Positions 16,441 through 25,000 of a stretch of 63,291 nucleotides of DNA are shown here, in pieces. The DNA is from Kamptonema formosum PCC 10802 (GTDB lineage: Bacteria; Cyanobacteriota; Cyanobacteriia; Cyanobacteriales; Oscillatoriaceae). A program made the position numbers and the translations under genes. The stretch spans positions 262,027 through 325,317 of the forward strand of contig NZ_KB235950.1 in the NCBI RefSeq assembly GCF_000332335.1, in the 5' to 3' direction. Below the pieces are notes generated by a model. That model did no database searches, had not been told where the DNA came from, and was given only the letters and a program-made list of their open reading frames with translations. Numbering within the stretch: position 1 is the first letter of the stretch; every line of letters begins with the position of its first letter.

Positions 16441-16737
16441 TTAGAAAGTCCCCGCTCCCGTATATGTTCCGGCGTAGGTAGAGCCATCAGCAATGGCACC
16501 AGCTACTGCAGCAGCAACGCCAGCGGAGTGCCCAGCCGAGACTACATAGCCAACGCTGCCGGTGCTTCTGTCAAAATAATAGCCTGTAAAATAGCCTGAA
16601 CTGTGAGCGGAGTTAGCACTGGTTGAATAGGCACCTCTAGGGGAGTAGACAGTAACTCCCAATCCGCCTCGCACTTCTCTATTCGTGGGAATTGCGCTCT
16701 CGCAGAAGCTGAGATCGACAATTGTTAAGTGACTCAT
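16441..16737 (-). CDS. Double-glycine leader peptide precursor (array B, MSxLxIxDL type)
   Basis: Ninety-eight residues starting MSHLTIVDLSFCESAIPTNR, with EVRGG at residues 21-25 as the likely cleavage site. The mature part of about 73 residues is rich in Ser, Tyr, Gly, Ala and Thr, with a repetitive C-terminus (TYAGTYTGAGTF). Its leader belongs to the sub-type seen at 301 and 4483 in array A, so each array contains both leader types. A GGGGGGAAA sequence upstream is a weak ribosome binding site. No Cys is present in the mature part. Function is unknown. Confidence 0.8.
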   Translation of the reverse strand: MSHLTIVDLSFCESAIPTNREVRGGLGVTVYSPRGAYSTSANSAHSSGYFTGYYFDRSTGSVGYVVSAGHSAGVAAAVAGAIADGSTYAGTYTGAGTF

Positions 16738-16758
16738 TTTCCCCCCATTAATATTAAT

Positions 16759-16807
16759 GGATCGCTGAAGTTTTTCCTAATTTTATTTATTTTAACTTCA
16801 GCGATCC
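16759..16807. terminator. Hairpin downstream of array B peptide genes
   Basis: GGATCGCTGAAGTT/AACTTCAGCGATCC, a perfect 14-bp stem with a 21-nt AT-rich loop. It shares the CGCTGAA stem with hairpins in array A, so the motif travels with both arrays. Confidence 0.55.
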
Positions 16808-16816
16808 CTCTACTTC

Positions 16817-16905
16817 AGGACTTACGCAGCGACATTTAATGTAGTGTAATGCCGGTGACACTATCGCGTTTTACACCCTACATATAGAGGCTTTGCGTAA
16901 GTCCT
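16817..16905. repeat. MITE-like element with AGGACTTACGCA termini
   Basis: An 89-bp element bounded by AGGACTTACGCA and TTTGCGTAAGTCCT. In reverse orientation its interior aligns with the element at 18493 (CCTCTAT, TGTAGGGTG, CCGGCA and GTCGCTGCGTAAGTCCT are shared). It has no coding capacity, as in miniature inverted-repeat elements. Confidence 0.75.
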
Positions 16906-16929
16906 GTACTCAATCGCATTCAGCTTCAA

Positions 16930-17172
16930 CTAAGCAGCAGCTGAGCTAGAGTAAGAGCCAGAGGAAGCAGAAGGACCGTAGTAATACCCGTAGTAACCGT
17001 AGTACCCGTAGTACCCGGCGGCATTGGCGTTGGTATAAGTGCTGGTGTAGCTAGAGGCGAAGTAGTTCCCGCTAGCACCGGCACTCGAATAGGCATCAGC
17101 AAATGCGTACCCACCTTCGACGCTGGTTTCTTCAGAAATGACTTCCAGTTGTGACAGATCGCAAATAAGCAT
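16930..17172 (-). CDS. Tyr-rich double-glycine leader peptide precursor, array B copy 4 of 4
   Basis: Eighty residues from MLICDLSQLEVISEETSVEGG (Gly20-Gly21), with a 59-residue mature part YAFADAYSSAGASG... containing a YYGYYGYYGYYYGP run and a Ser-rich end. The start at 17172 has a GGAGAAACGCT ribosome binding site and matches the fourth copy; the ORF extends upstream to 17211 only through spacer. It is identical in protein and DNA to the copies at 17246 and 17562. The composition (Tyr, Ala, Ser, Gly; no Cys or Lys) is more like an adhesive or structural peptide than a pore-forming bacteriocin, but this is inference. Confidence 0.85.
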   Translation of the reverse strand: MLICDLSQLEVISEETSVEGGYAFADAYSSAGASGNYFASSYTSTYTNANAAGYYGYYGYYGYYYGPSASSGSYSSSAAA

Positions 17173-17245
17173 AGCGTTTCTCCAATTCCACAAATTCCAA
17201 AGTGTTGACAAAAGAGCGCAAAGAGCGCATTCACCAAAGCTTCAA

Positions 17246-17488
17246 CTAAGCAGCAGCTGAGCTAGAGTAAGAGCCAGAGGAAGCAGAAGGACCGTAGTAA
17301 TACCCGTAGTAACCGTAGTACCCGTAGTACCCGGCGGCATTGGCGTTGGTATAAGTGCTGGTGTAGCTAGAGGCGAAGTAGTTCCCGCTAGCACCGGCAC
17401 TCGAATAGGCATCAGCAAATGCGTACCCACCTTCGACGCTGGTTTCTTCAGAAATGACTTCCAGTTGTGACAGATCGCAAATAAGCAT
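17246..17488 (-). CDS. Tyr-rich double-glycine leader peptide precursor, array B copy 3 of 4
   Basis: The second of three perfectly identical tandem copies in coordinate order, 80 aa, starting at 17488 with the MLICDLSQLEVISEE leader and ending SGSYSSSAAA. Regulation must be shared, because upstream DNA within the repeat is only the spacer to the preceding copy. Transcription from the region right of 18120 is therefore likely to read through all copies. Confidence 0.85.
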   Translation of the reverse strand: MLICDLSQLEVISEETSVEGGYAFADAYSSAGASGNYFASSYTSTYTNANAAGYYGYYGYYGYYYGPSASSGSYSSSAAA

Positions 17489-17561
17489 AGCGTTTCTCCA
17501 ATTCCACAAATTCCAAAGTGTTGACAAAAGAGCGCAAAGAGCGCATTCACCAAAGCTTCAA

Positions 17562-17804
17562 CTAAGCAGCAGCTGAGCTAGAGTAAGAGCCAGAGGAAGC
17601 AGAAGGACCGTAGTAATACCCGTAGTAACCGTAGTACCCGTAGTACCCGGCGGCATTGGCGTTGGTATAAGTGCTGGTGTAGCTAGAGGCGAAGTAGTTC
17701 CCGCTAGCACCGGCACTCGAATAGGCATCAGCAAATGCGTACCCACCTTCGACGCTGGTTTCTTCAGAAATGACTTCCAGTTGTGACAGATCGCAAATAA
17801 GCAT
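17562..17804 (-). CDS. Tyr-rich double-glycine leader peptide precursor, array B copy 2 of 4
   Basis: The third identical tandem copy in coordinate order, 80 aa, starting at 17804. Leader, GG site and YYGYYGYYGYYYGP run are as in the 16930 copy. Gene dosage, rather than sequence variety, seems to have been selected in this array, in contrast to array A. Confidence 0.85.
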   Translation of the reverse strand: MLICDLSQLEVISEETSVEGGYAFADAYSSAGASGNYFASSYTSTYTNANAAGYYGYYGYYGYYYGPSASSGSYSSSAAA

Positions 17805-17877
17805 AGCGTTTCTCCAATTCCACAAATTCCAAAGTGTTGACAAAAGAGCGCAAAGAGCGCATTCACCAAAGCTTCAA

Positions 17878-18120
17878 CTAAGCAGCAGCTGAGCTAGAAG
17901 AAGAGCCAGAGGAAGCAGAAGGACCGTAGTAATACCCGTAGTAACCGTAGTACCCGTAGTACCCGGCGGCATTGGCGTTGGTATAAGTGCTGGTGTAGCT
18001 AGAGGCGAAGTAGTTCCCGCTAGCACCGGCACTCGAATAGGCATCAGCAAATGCGTACCCACCTTCAACTTGCTTGTCTTCAGAAACGACTTCCAGCTGT
18101 GACAAATCGCGAATCAACAT
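17878..18120 (-). CDS. Tyr-rich double-glycine leader peptide precursor, array B copy 1 (promoter-proximal)
   Basis: Eighty residues starting MLIRDLSQLEVVSEDKQVEGG. Its leader differs from the three downstream copies (CDLSQLEVISEETSVEGG there), while the mature part is the same except SGSSSSSAAA in place of SGSYSSSAAA. An AGGAGAGTGTT ribosome binding site precedes the ATG. Its leader, and the DNA upstream, are the closest match to the dead leader at 26534-26598. Promoter candidates lie at 18190-18241. Function is unknown. Confidence 0.85.
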   Translation of the reverse strand: MLIRDLSQLEVVSEDKQVEGGYAFADAYSSAGASGNYFASSYTSTYTNANAAGYYGYYGYYGYYYGPSASSGSSSSSAAA

Positions 18121-18189
18121 AACACTCTCCTAGTACACAAATCCTTTTATCTTGGGGGAGCTTTCTCGGCTCGCCCTCTCTATATATAT

Positions 18190-18241
18190 AGACTAACTAA
18201 CCCAACTCGCTCTGTCTAGAGGTAGGCTGCCAAAATGGCAG
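18190..18241 (-). promoter_or_regulatory. Array B promoter: palindrome, -35 and -10
   Basis: CTGCCAAAATGGCAG at 18227-18241, then a TAGACA-like -35 and a -10 TAGTCT (18190-18195) 17 bp further on, all reading toward the peptide genes. Palindrome centre to -10 centre is 41.5 bp, one helical turn more than the 31.5 bp found in array A. The start codon at 18120 lies about 70 bp downstream of the -10. Confidence 0.55.
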
Positions 18242-18378
18242 CTTTGTCACTCAAATCCCTGGATCCCACATCCCGCCTTACTTTCAGGCATTTTACATAG
18301 AAGTATCGCCAGGAATAGCCCACCTAATTTATCAAAACTTTCACCTATGCAGGTGGCCATAATTCTTGAATTCATCCA

Positions 18379-18430
18379 GACATACCTAACCCGAATCGCG
18401 CTGTCAATAGGTATTCAGCCAAAATGGCAG
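18379..18430 (-). promoter_or_regulatory. Second copy of array B promoter repeat
   Basis: CAGCCAAAATGGCAG at 18416-18430, a TTGACA -35 reading leftward and TATGTC at 18379-18384 as -10, spaced 17 bp. Palindrome to -10 is again 41.5 bp. No gene separates it from the promoter at 18190, so it either adds a start site or is a relic of a lost peptide gene. Confidence 0.5.
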
Positions 18431-18492
18431 GTTTGTCTCTCAAAACTCTGGACAGCCTATCCCGCATTACTTTCAGCAATTTTATATGTAAC

Positions 18493-18578
18493 AGGACTTA
18501 CGCACAGCCTCTATCTGTAGGGTGGGGAACGCGTGCTTCGTAACCGGCAACCACATGAAACGTCGCTGCGTAAGTCCT
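18493..18578. repeat. MITE-like element with AGGACTTACGCA termini
   Basis: An 86-bp element, AGGACTTACGCA to TGCGTAAGTCCT, lying inside one of the promoter repeats. It accounts for the 280-bp rather than 190-bp spacing between the palindromes at 18416 and 18698. It is the inverted relative of the element at 16817. Confidence 0.75.
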
Positions 18579-18660
18579 CTGTAAGTAACGCCCAGACTAG
18601 CCGGCCTAATTCATCAAAACTTTCCCCCCGACATCTGGCTAGAATTATTAAATTCATCCA

Positions 18661-18712
18661 GACATACCTAACCCGAGTCGCTCTGTCAATAGGTATTCTG
18701 CCAAAATGGCAG
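18661..18712 (-). promoter_or_regulatory. Third copy of array B promoter repeat
   Basis: CTGCCAAAATGGCAG at 18698-18712, TTGACA (18689 down to 18684) and TATGTC (18666 down to 18661) with a 17-bp spacer. The spacing is identical to the copies at 18379 and 18190. It is flanked by sequence shared with 26990-27075. Confidence 0.55.
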
Positions 18713-19130
18713 GTTTGTTAGAGAAAAATTTGTATCGCCCCGCCGGCTATTCTTCGGGACTTCCGCACAACTGTGGGATGAAACCGGGTTTCTGGTTCTG
18801 AAACAAGGGCTGTTGCCTCAAGACATCGCGGGAGGGAACCCAGGTTCTGCCGGCGTCCTATTCCTATCTGATTGTTTATAAAAGTCTCAAAAAGAATAGC
18901 CAACCTAATTCATCTAAACTTTAAATTAGGCAGCTAATAAGCGTTAAATTGTAAAGCTTCTGTAAAGGCAGTTCAATTGCCCACACCGGCTGTCCCAAAG
19001 CCCTCCCTCAAATGGCCAAGCAACCAGAGCCGGCTGTGCGGGATTGGGGGCAAAATCCAATCCTGAATCAATCTTCACCCAGGACATCGGCGCGGCGTGC
19101 GAACGATCAAAAGGCACTCCCGAACCGAGT

Positions 19131-19442
19131 CTAAACCATCGATCTGACAGATCGCGCCGCAGCACCGGCGCGAAACTGTGACATACCGGCAGGGACACAT
19201 TCGCTCGCCATCTGGGAGTGACTGACAGACTCCCCCTTCATTCCCTCACCGAGCTCGTTTTCCTTAAGCAGCCGGTTGTACGTCCGGTACGGAATATACT
19301 GCAAAGGATTGTAACCGGCACAGCGCAGCATCAAAACACAAGCCCAAGAATACTTGTGTTCCTTGATCGCTCCCACTATCTGCTGGACTTGCTCGGCAGA
19401 AATGGTCTTTTCGACTTTTTTGTTAGAGATTGACCGAAACAT
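19131..19442 (-). CDS. HetP-like protein, module 2
   Basis: A 103-aa paralogue of the protein at 6449, sharing [20 protein letters not shown] and [15 protein letters not shown], the HetP-family core at residues 30-62. The start at 19442 has a GGGAGACTTATC upstream; the ORF extends further to 19466. The N-terminal (EKTISAEQVQQIVGAIKE) and C-terminal tails differ from module 1. It starts 32 bp after the HlyD-type gene stops at 19475, so the two are almost certainly in one operon. As in module 1 it separates the export genes from the peptide array. Its function is unproven. Confidence 0.75.
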   Translation of the reverse strand: MFRSISNKKVEKTISAEQVQQIVGAIKEHKYSWACVLMLRCAGYNPLQYIPYRTYNRLLKENELGEGMKGESVSHSQMASECVPAGMSQFRAGAAARSVRSMV

Positions 19443-19474
19443 GATAAGTCTCCCTGATGAGTACACAGCCCGTT

Positions 19475-21373
19475 TTACAAATCAATGCCGCCCTTTTGCA
19501 ATTGCTTAATGGGGTCAAGCAACACATCCGCAATCCGGCGGCGGCGGATGACAATATCTGCAGTGGCAGTTTGGCCCGACTTAAAAGCCGTTTTGCCAGC
19601 ACCTTTCAGCCGATCGCGCTCCAGAGTCACTTCCACCCGGTAAACAGCGCCCAACTTCTCATCCGGTTTGGCATCCGGCGAGATAGCAGTCACCTTCCCC
19701 TGGACAATTCCATAATCCTGATAGGGATAAGCGTCAAATTTCACCTTCACATCCATGCCGGTTTTCACAAAACCCGCCTCTCGATTCGGCAAACTCGCCT
19801 TCAGCACCAGTGGCGCATCCTTAGGCGCAATCTCCGCAACCGTTTGTCCGGGTTGCACCACCTCCCCAGGTTTGGTGACATTCAGCGACAGCACCACCCC
19901 ATCCGCCGGCGCAGTCAGGAATCTGTCCTTCAGCTTTGCCTTAGCGCTATTCAACAGCGTTTGCGTCTCCGCAATCTTGGCTTTCAGCTGAGTCAGCTCA
20001 ACTTCCAGCTGCTGCACCTGCTGCTGCGACTCGATTTGAGTCCGCCGCGCCTCCGCTTCCTTGCTCAAAAGCACCGCACTCAGCCGGTCAGCTTCCCCTT
20101 TCGCTCCCTCAGCTTCGCCCTCCCTTTGAGTCATCAACTGTCGGCTGTCGCGCAGCGCTTGCTCCGCTTGAAACAGCTGTTCCTTCAAATTCGTACCCTC
20201 TTGCAGCTGGCTTTGGGTAATCGCGCGCGTCGCCTGCGACAGGGATTGCTCCGCTTGAAACAGCTGTTCCTTCAAACTCGTCCCCTCTTGCAACTCATTT
20301 TTGGTAATCGCGCTCATGCGGTCCCGCAGGGTTTGCTCCGCTTGATACAGCTGCTCTTTAGCAATCGCGCCCTGTTCCACAAGCGGTTTTAACCGCTCAA
20401 CCCGCTCCTTGGCGGCGTCAACATCCGCCTGCATTTGCTTGAGCAACTCCTCATTAGTGCCAGCCAGCGGTTTCAGCCGCTGCAATCGCTCCTTCGCCGC
20501 CACCGCGTCTCCCTGGAGTTGCGCCTGCAGTTCTTGGTTTGTCGCCTGCAGCGGTTGCAGCCGGTCGATACGAGCTTGATGGGCCACAGCTTGCGAGTTC
20601 AGTTGGGCCAGCAGCACCTCCGCCGCCGCCGCTTTTTCCTTCGCCGCCGCCAGCGCCGCGTTTTGAGCCTGAATCTCCGCCGCCGCAATCGCCTCACGAG
20701 TTCCGGCTTCCAGACGCGCTTTTTCCAGCAGCGTTTGCTTCTGGCTCAACTCCACCGAATACGACTTCAGTTGCTCCTCCAGACGCTTCACCTCACCGGC
20801 AGCCACCTGGGTGTCCAGTTCCACCAGCACCGCACCGGCACTCACCGGCTGGCCTTCCTTAACCGGCACACTGGCCACCTTGCCCAGCTCCACCGGATTA
20901 ATCTTATAAACCTCCCCTTTCGGCACCAGCTGTCCGCGAGCCTGTCCCACCTCTTCAATTTGGCCCACCCACGCCCAAGCGGCAAAAGCAGCGCAGAACG
21001 CCATACCCCCCAGCATCACCCGAAAGGCAAAAGACGAGGGTGGCTCATCCAGCACACTCTGCAGCGAAGGCGACCAATTCCCCACCGGCACAACCGCTTT
21101 TTCCGCAGTTTCTGGCGGAGATTGCTCTGGCAAAAAAGCCAGTGTCTGGGGTGCACTTACTGCCGAAGCGATCCCCCCATAAATCGAAACTCCCTTCCCA
21201 TAAGCATCGGAACAAAAATCGCCGTCGAGATCCTGCATAGAAACCCGGTTTCTATCCGGGGGCCCAACAGCTACAGCCGGCTCATTCAAAACGCTCTCCT
21301 GACTGGAGGCATTTGCCTGCATCGCGCCCAAAGGACTGGCCGTTACGAAATGTTTTCGGAAGCTAGTCTTCAT
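19475..21373 (-). CDS. HlyD-family periplasmic adaptor, module 2
   Basis: A 632-aa membrane-fusion protein, closely related throughout to the one at 6880: N-terminal cytoplasmic region, one membrane segment (MLGGMAFCAAFAAWAWVGQ), lipoyl halves (GQPVSAGAVLVELDTQ and TAPADGVVLSLNVTKPGE), and a long coiled coil with repeated EGTSLKEQLFQAEQ units. The start at 21373 (MKTSFRKHF) aligns with module 1 and has an AGGAAGAG ribosome binding site; an upstream in-frame ATG at 21499 would add a non-conserved 42 residues. It would pair with the ABC gene at 22026. The internal repeats imply the coiled-coil length changes by duplication. Confidence 0.9.
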   Translation of the reverse strand: MKTSFRKHFVTASPLGAMQANASSQESVLNEPAVAVGPPDRNRVSMQDLDGDFCSDAYGKGVSIYGGIASAVSAPQTLAFLPEQSPPETAEKAVVPVGNWSPSLQSVLDEPPSSFAFRVMLGGMAFCAAFAAWAWVGQIEEVGQARGQLVPKGEVYKINPVELGKVASVPVKEGQPVSAGAVLVELDTQVAAGEVKRLEEQLKSYSVELSQKQTLLEKARLEAGTREAIAAAEIQAQNAALAAAKEKAAAAEVLLAQLNSQAVAHQARIDRLQPLQATNQELQAQLQGDAVAAKERLQRLKPLAGTNEELLKQMQADVDAAKERVERLKPLVEQGAIAKEQLYQAEQTLRDRMSAITKNELQEGTSLKEQLFQAEQSLSQATRAITQSQLQEGTNLKEQLFQAEQALRDSRQLMTQREGEAEGAKGEADRLSAVLLSKEAEARRTQIESQQQVQQLEVELTQLKAKIAETQTLLNSAKAKLKDRFLTAPADGVVLSLNVTKPGEVVQPGQTVAEIAPKDAPLVLKASLPNREAGFVKTGMDVKVKFDAYPYQDYGIVQGKVTAISPDAKPDEKLGAVYRVEVTLERDRLKGAGKTAFKSGQTATADIVIRRRRIADVLLDPIKQLQKGGIDL

Positions 21374-22025
21374 CCTCTCTACTCTTCCTTCATTCAGAGT
21401 TATTGGCGCTTTCCTAATCGAACCCTGTTTGGACTCAATCAGGATTGCCACCCACTGACCTTTCCGCTGTCGTTCCCGCTCCCTTCCCGCGAAGGGCAAA
21501 TTTTAGTACGCTAGGGCGCATTAAATTTCCACGCTTACATCTCTATCCCTTCCAGTCTCAGCTTTATAAAGCCGTCTTGGAGGCTCTGTCTCCTTTGGGC
21601 AGATAGGAAGATTAAAAGCAGAAAAGCCTAGCTGTCCCTCATTCCTCTCAGGAACTCACAGCGGATTGCAATCGCCCACATTAAATTTACTGCTTTTGTC
21701 GGTGACTTTGACAGTTCCATAAGTAACTTTACAGAATCTTTAAAGTTGCGGGCTGAAATTTAACTGGGAACCGCCCTTTTTTAAAGTTTTGATGAAGCTG
21801 GGTTTGCAAAAACACGGATATCGCCTTCCAGAGCCCAAATAGCCGCTGTCAGAAACTTTGTCTTTTTATAAAGCCAAGTTTCAAAACCAGGGGCTGTTCC
21901 TGCAGTGAACTCTTCTCTTAATCCCCCCTCCCCGTGAAGGGAATGGGGGGTGGGGGGGGGAGGGGTTTCCCCCTCTTGGTACAAAGCCCTTCACCCAACA
22001 ACTGATGTTGGGGGTTTCCGTGGAA
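21374..22025. other. Intergenic gap within module 2
   Basis: No gene seen. A decayed copy of the dispersed CAGCCT...GGAGGCTCTG repeat is at about 21540-21600, and a run of C and G lies around 21924-21970. The counterpart gap in module 1 is 487 bp, so the spacing between ABC and adaptor genes is conserved in kind. Confidence 0.55.
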
Positions 22026-25000
22026 TTACAGATCCAGCTGCTGCTGCGCTAAGTGACAGTAAAGCCCTCGCCGCGCCATCAGCTGATCGTGAGTGCCTTG
22101 CTCCACCAAAATCCCCCTGTCCAGCACAAGAATACTGTCCGCATTGCGCACTGTACTGAGCCGGTGGGCAATAATAAACGTCGTCCTGTCCCGCGACAAA
22201 CGCTCCAAATTCTGCTGGAATCTCCGTTCCGATTCCGTATCCAGAGAGCTCGTCGCCTCATCCAGCACCAAAATCCTCGGATCTCCCAACAAAGCCCGAG
22301 CAATAGCAATCCGCTGTCTCTGTCCGCCAGACAGCATTGAACCCCGCTCGCCCACCTTAGTGCTGTATCCTAAAGGCATGTCCTGAATAAAAGCGTGCGC
22401 CTCCGCCAGTTTGGCCACCTCCGTGACTTGCTCCAGCGTGAATTCAGGCCGGTATAAGGTGATATTCTCCAGAATCGTTCCTGAAAACAAGAAGCACTCT
22501 TGCGGCACCACGCCCATTTGCGATCGCAGGGATTGCGGAGAAACCAGCCGGATATCGTGCCCGTCAATCTGGATGCGGCCCGAATCAGGGCGGTACAGAA
22601 TTTGCAGCAGGCTGACCAAGGTACTCTTTCCCGAACCGCTGCGCCCGACAATGGCCACCGTCTGTCCCGGACGCGCCTCAAAGGAAATATTCTGTAACGT
22701 ATTGCGCTCCTGCTGCGGGCTGTAGCTGAAGGTGACATTCTCGAAGCGCACCTCCCCCCGCAACCGGGGCAAACTCAGCATTTGCTGTCCGGGAGTCTCT
22801 TCGGGCTGGGCTTCAAAAACATCATTCAGCCGCTCCACCGAAATCGACACTTCTTGCATCTGGTCCCAGAGATTCACCACCGCCAGCACGGGGCTGATCA
22901 CTTTGCCAATCATCATGTTGAAAGCCACAAACTGGCCAATGGTGAGCTGGTCTTGAATCACCAGGGTAGCTCCATACCACAGCAAAGCCGCACTCCCCAA
23001 GCTATTGATAGAGCCACCGGCAGCTTGCAGGACGTTGGCCAGTTTTTGGCCGCGAAACCGCGCATTCAGGGCGCTGGTAAATTGATGCTCCCAGCGCCAG
23101 CGGATTTCTCGCTCCGCTGCAGCCGCCTTGACAGTGCTGACGCCGGTGAGCATTTCTACCAGCAAGGAGTTCTGACCGGCTTCTTCGTTAAAAACGTCCC
23201 GCGACACCCGCCGCAGCAGGGGAGTCGCCACCAAAGTTAAGATGGCAATCGGGGGAATCAGAGCCAGCACCAGCACCGTCAGCTGCCAGTTGTAGTAAGC
23301 CATCAGCCCCATATAGGCAGCCCCCATCAGCATGTCCAGCCACGCCAGGACGACTTGGCGGGTGAGAAATTGCTGGATTTTCTGATTTTCCTGAACGCGG
23401 GTGATGATATCCCCCACCCGGCGCGATTCAAAAAACTTCAGGGGGAGGGTGAGGGTGTGGCTGATAAAGCCGCTAATTAGGGTGAGGTCAAAGCGGTTGG
23501 AGAAATAGTCCAGCAGGTACTGTCGGGTGGCGGTTAAGCCGGTGCTCCACACCCCAAACAGCACCAGCCCCAGCGCGAAAACATTCAGACTGCTGAAGCT
23601 TTTGCTCACCACTACTTTGTCGAGAATGAGTTGGGTGAACAGTGGGGTGACGACGCCAAAAGCCTGGATCAGCAGGGAGGCGAGGATAATTTGCCCGATC
23701 AGAGTGCGGTAGGGGGCAAGGGCGCTGGCAAACCGGCTCAGGGAGATTTTCTGAGATTCCACCTCTTGCAGGCGATCTGTGGGATCGAGCAGCAGCGCGT
23801 ACCCGCTCCACTTGGCCACAAACTCTTGCCGCGAGATGGTGCGCCGGCCTATCGCTGGATCGGCAATCAGGATGCGATCGCCCTTGCAGCGGTAGACAGC
23901 GATATAGTGAATTCCCTCCCAGTGCGCGATCCAGGGGTTTTTCCGGTTTTCTAGCTTGTTCAGGGAAGCCCGCACCGGCACGGCGTGGAATCCCAGGCTT
24001 TCTGCAGCTTTGGCCAGCCCTCCCGTCAGGGACGCCCCCGACCGGCCCACATTGGCTAGCTCCCGCAGGTAGTTGAGGGTAAACCGCTTCCCCCAATACT
24101 GGCTAATCATCGCCAGACAAGCCGCACCGCAATCCGATGAGCTCTGCTGCTCAATGAAGGGATATCTCGCCAGAAAATCCAGGAAACGCCGGCTTGCCGG
24201 TTTGGCAAAGGCGACAGGGGGCGGTTGGACGCTCTGTTTTGCTCTCTCCTGTTTATTTGGCTCTGCTGTGTCCGCACCGGCAGCGGGGGACAGGTGTCCT
24301 GATTCCCTAACCGCTGACAGGTGCCGTCTGGGGGCGGGTGCCGGCTGCCGGTTGCCATTCCCGCTGCCTTCTGGTAATTTGAAATGTGCCGGTGCGACGG
24401 AGTGGGCTTGCTGCCAGTGTTCCACCGGCAGGTGATAGACGAGCAACTCTGTGGCAGCCACCCAGGAAGCCGGTGTGGCCTCCGGATAGCCCCAGCTCGT
24501 CCCAATCTCCGGCGGTTGCGAAGCCTCGCCCTGGTGCGAGATTTGCCCGCCGGCAAGCCAAAATCTGCCTTTTTCGGCGGGAGTCCGCGCTGGCAGGGAT
24601 TCGCCGGCGGCAACCCGCAGTTGCGTCAAATAAGGCAGCAGTTCCTCCAGTTGCAGGCTGGAGCACCGGCGCAATTCTGTTAGAGTTTTGAAGAATATCA
24701 GGCTCTGTCGCTTGCTGGCAATGGAGCACAGGTGGTTTTGCAGATTTGGCAGTCGCTGCAAATACTGCTGGAGTGTGCCGGTGGCAATGCGAGCCACCGA
24801 AACGGCAGTGGCTGCTATAGCTCGGTAAGGCAGGGAATGGTGGCAGAATAGAGCGTCCGCGCCAAAGGTATCGCCCGCTTCCAGCACCAAGGCTGACACC
24901 TCTTGCTGTCTTTCCGCATCAAAGACAACCAGCCGCACCCGCCCGCACAAAACTAGATAAAAATCACTCTGAATATCTTGAGATTGAGTGTTTTTAGCTG

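Larger units (their letters stand above)
16922..17869. repeat. Perfect 316-bp tandem triplication (peptide genes)
   Basis: Three identical 316-bp units, 16922-17237, 17238-17553 and 17554-17869, each carrying a whole peptide gene plus its ribosome binding site and spacer. A fourth unit from 17870 is homologous but diverges around the leader and upstream. Perfect identity including the spacer indicates recent unequal crossing-over or slippage, or ongoing gene conversion. Confidence 0.95.
18242..19130. other. Non-coding stretch with promoter repeats
   Basis: No gene. About 190-bp direct repeats carrying the palindromic promoters occupy 18230-18720, interrupted by a MITE-like element. From 18720 to 19130 I see no structure beyond a short AAACCGGGTTTCT palindrome at about 18780. 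Confidence 0.6.
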
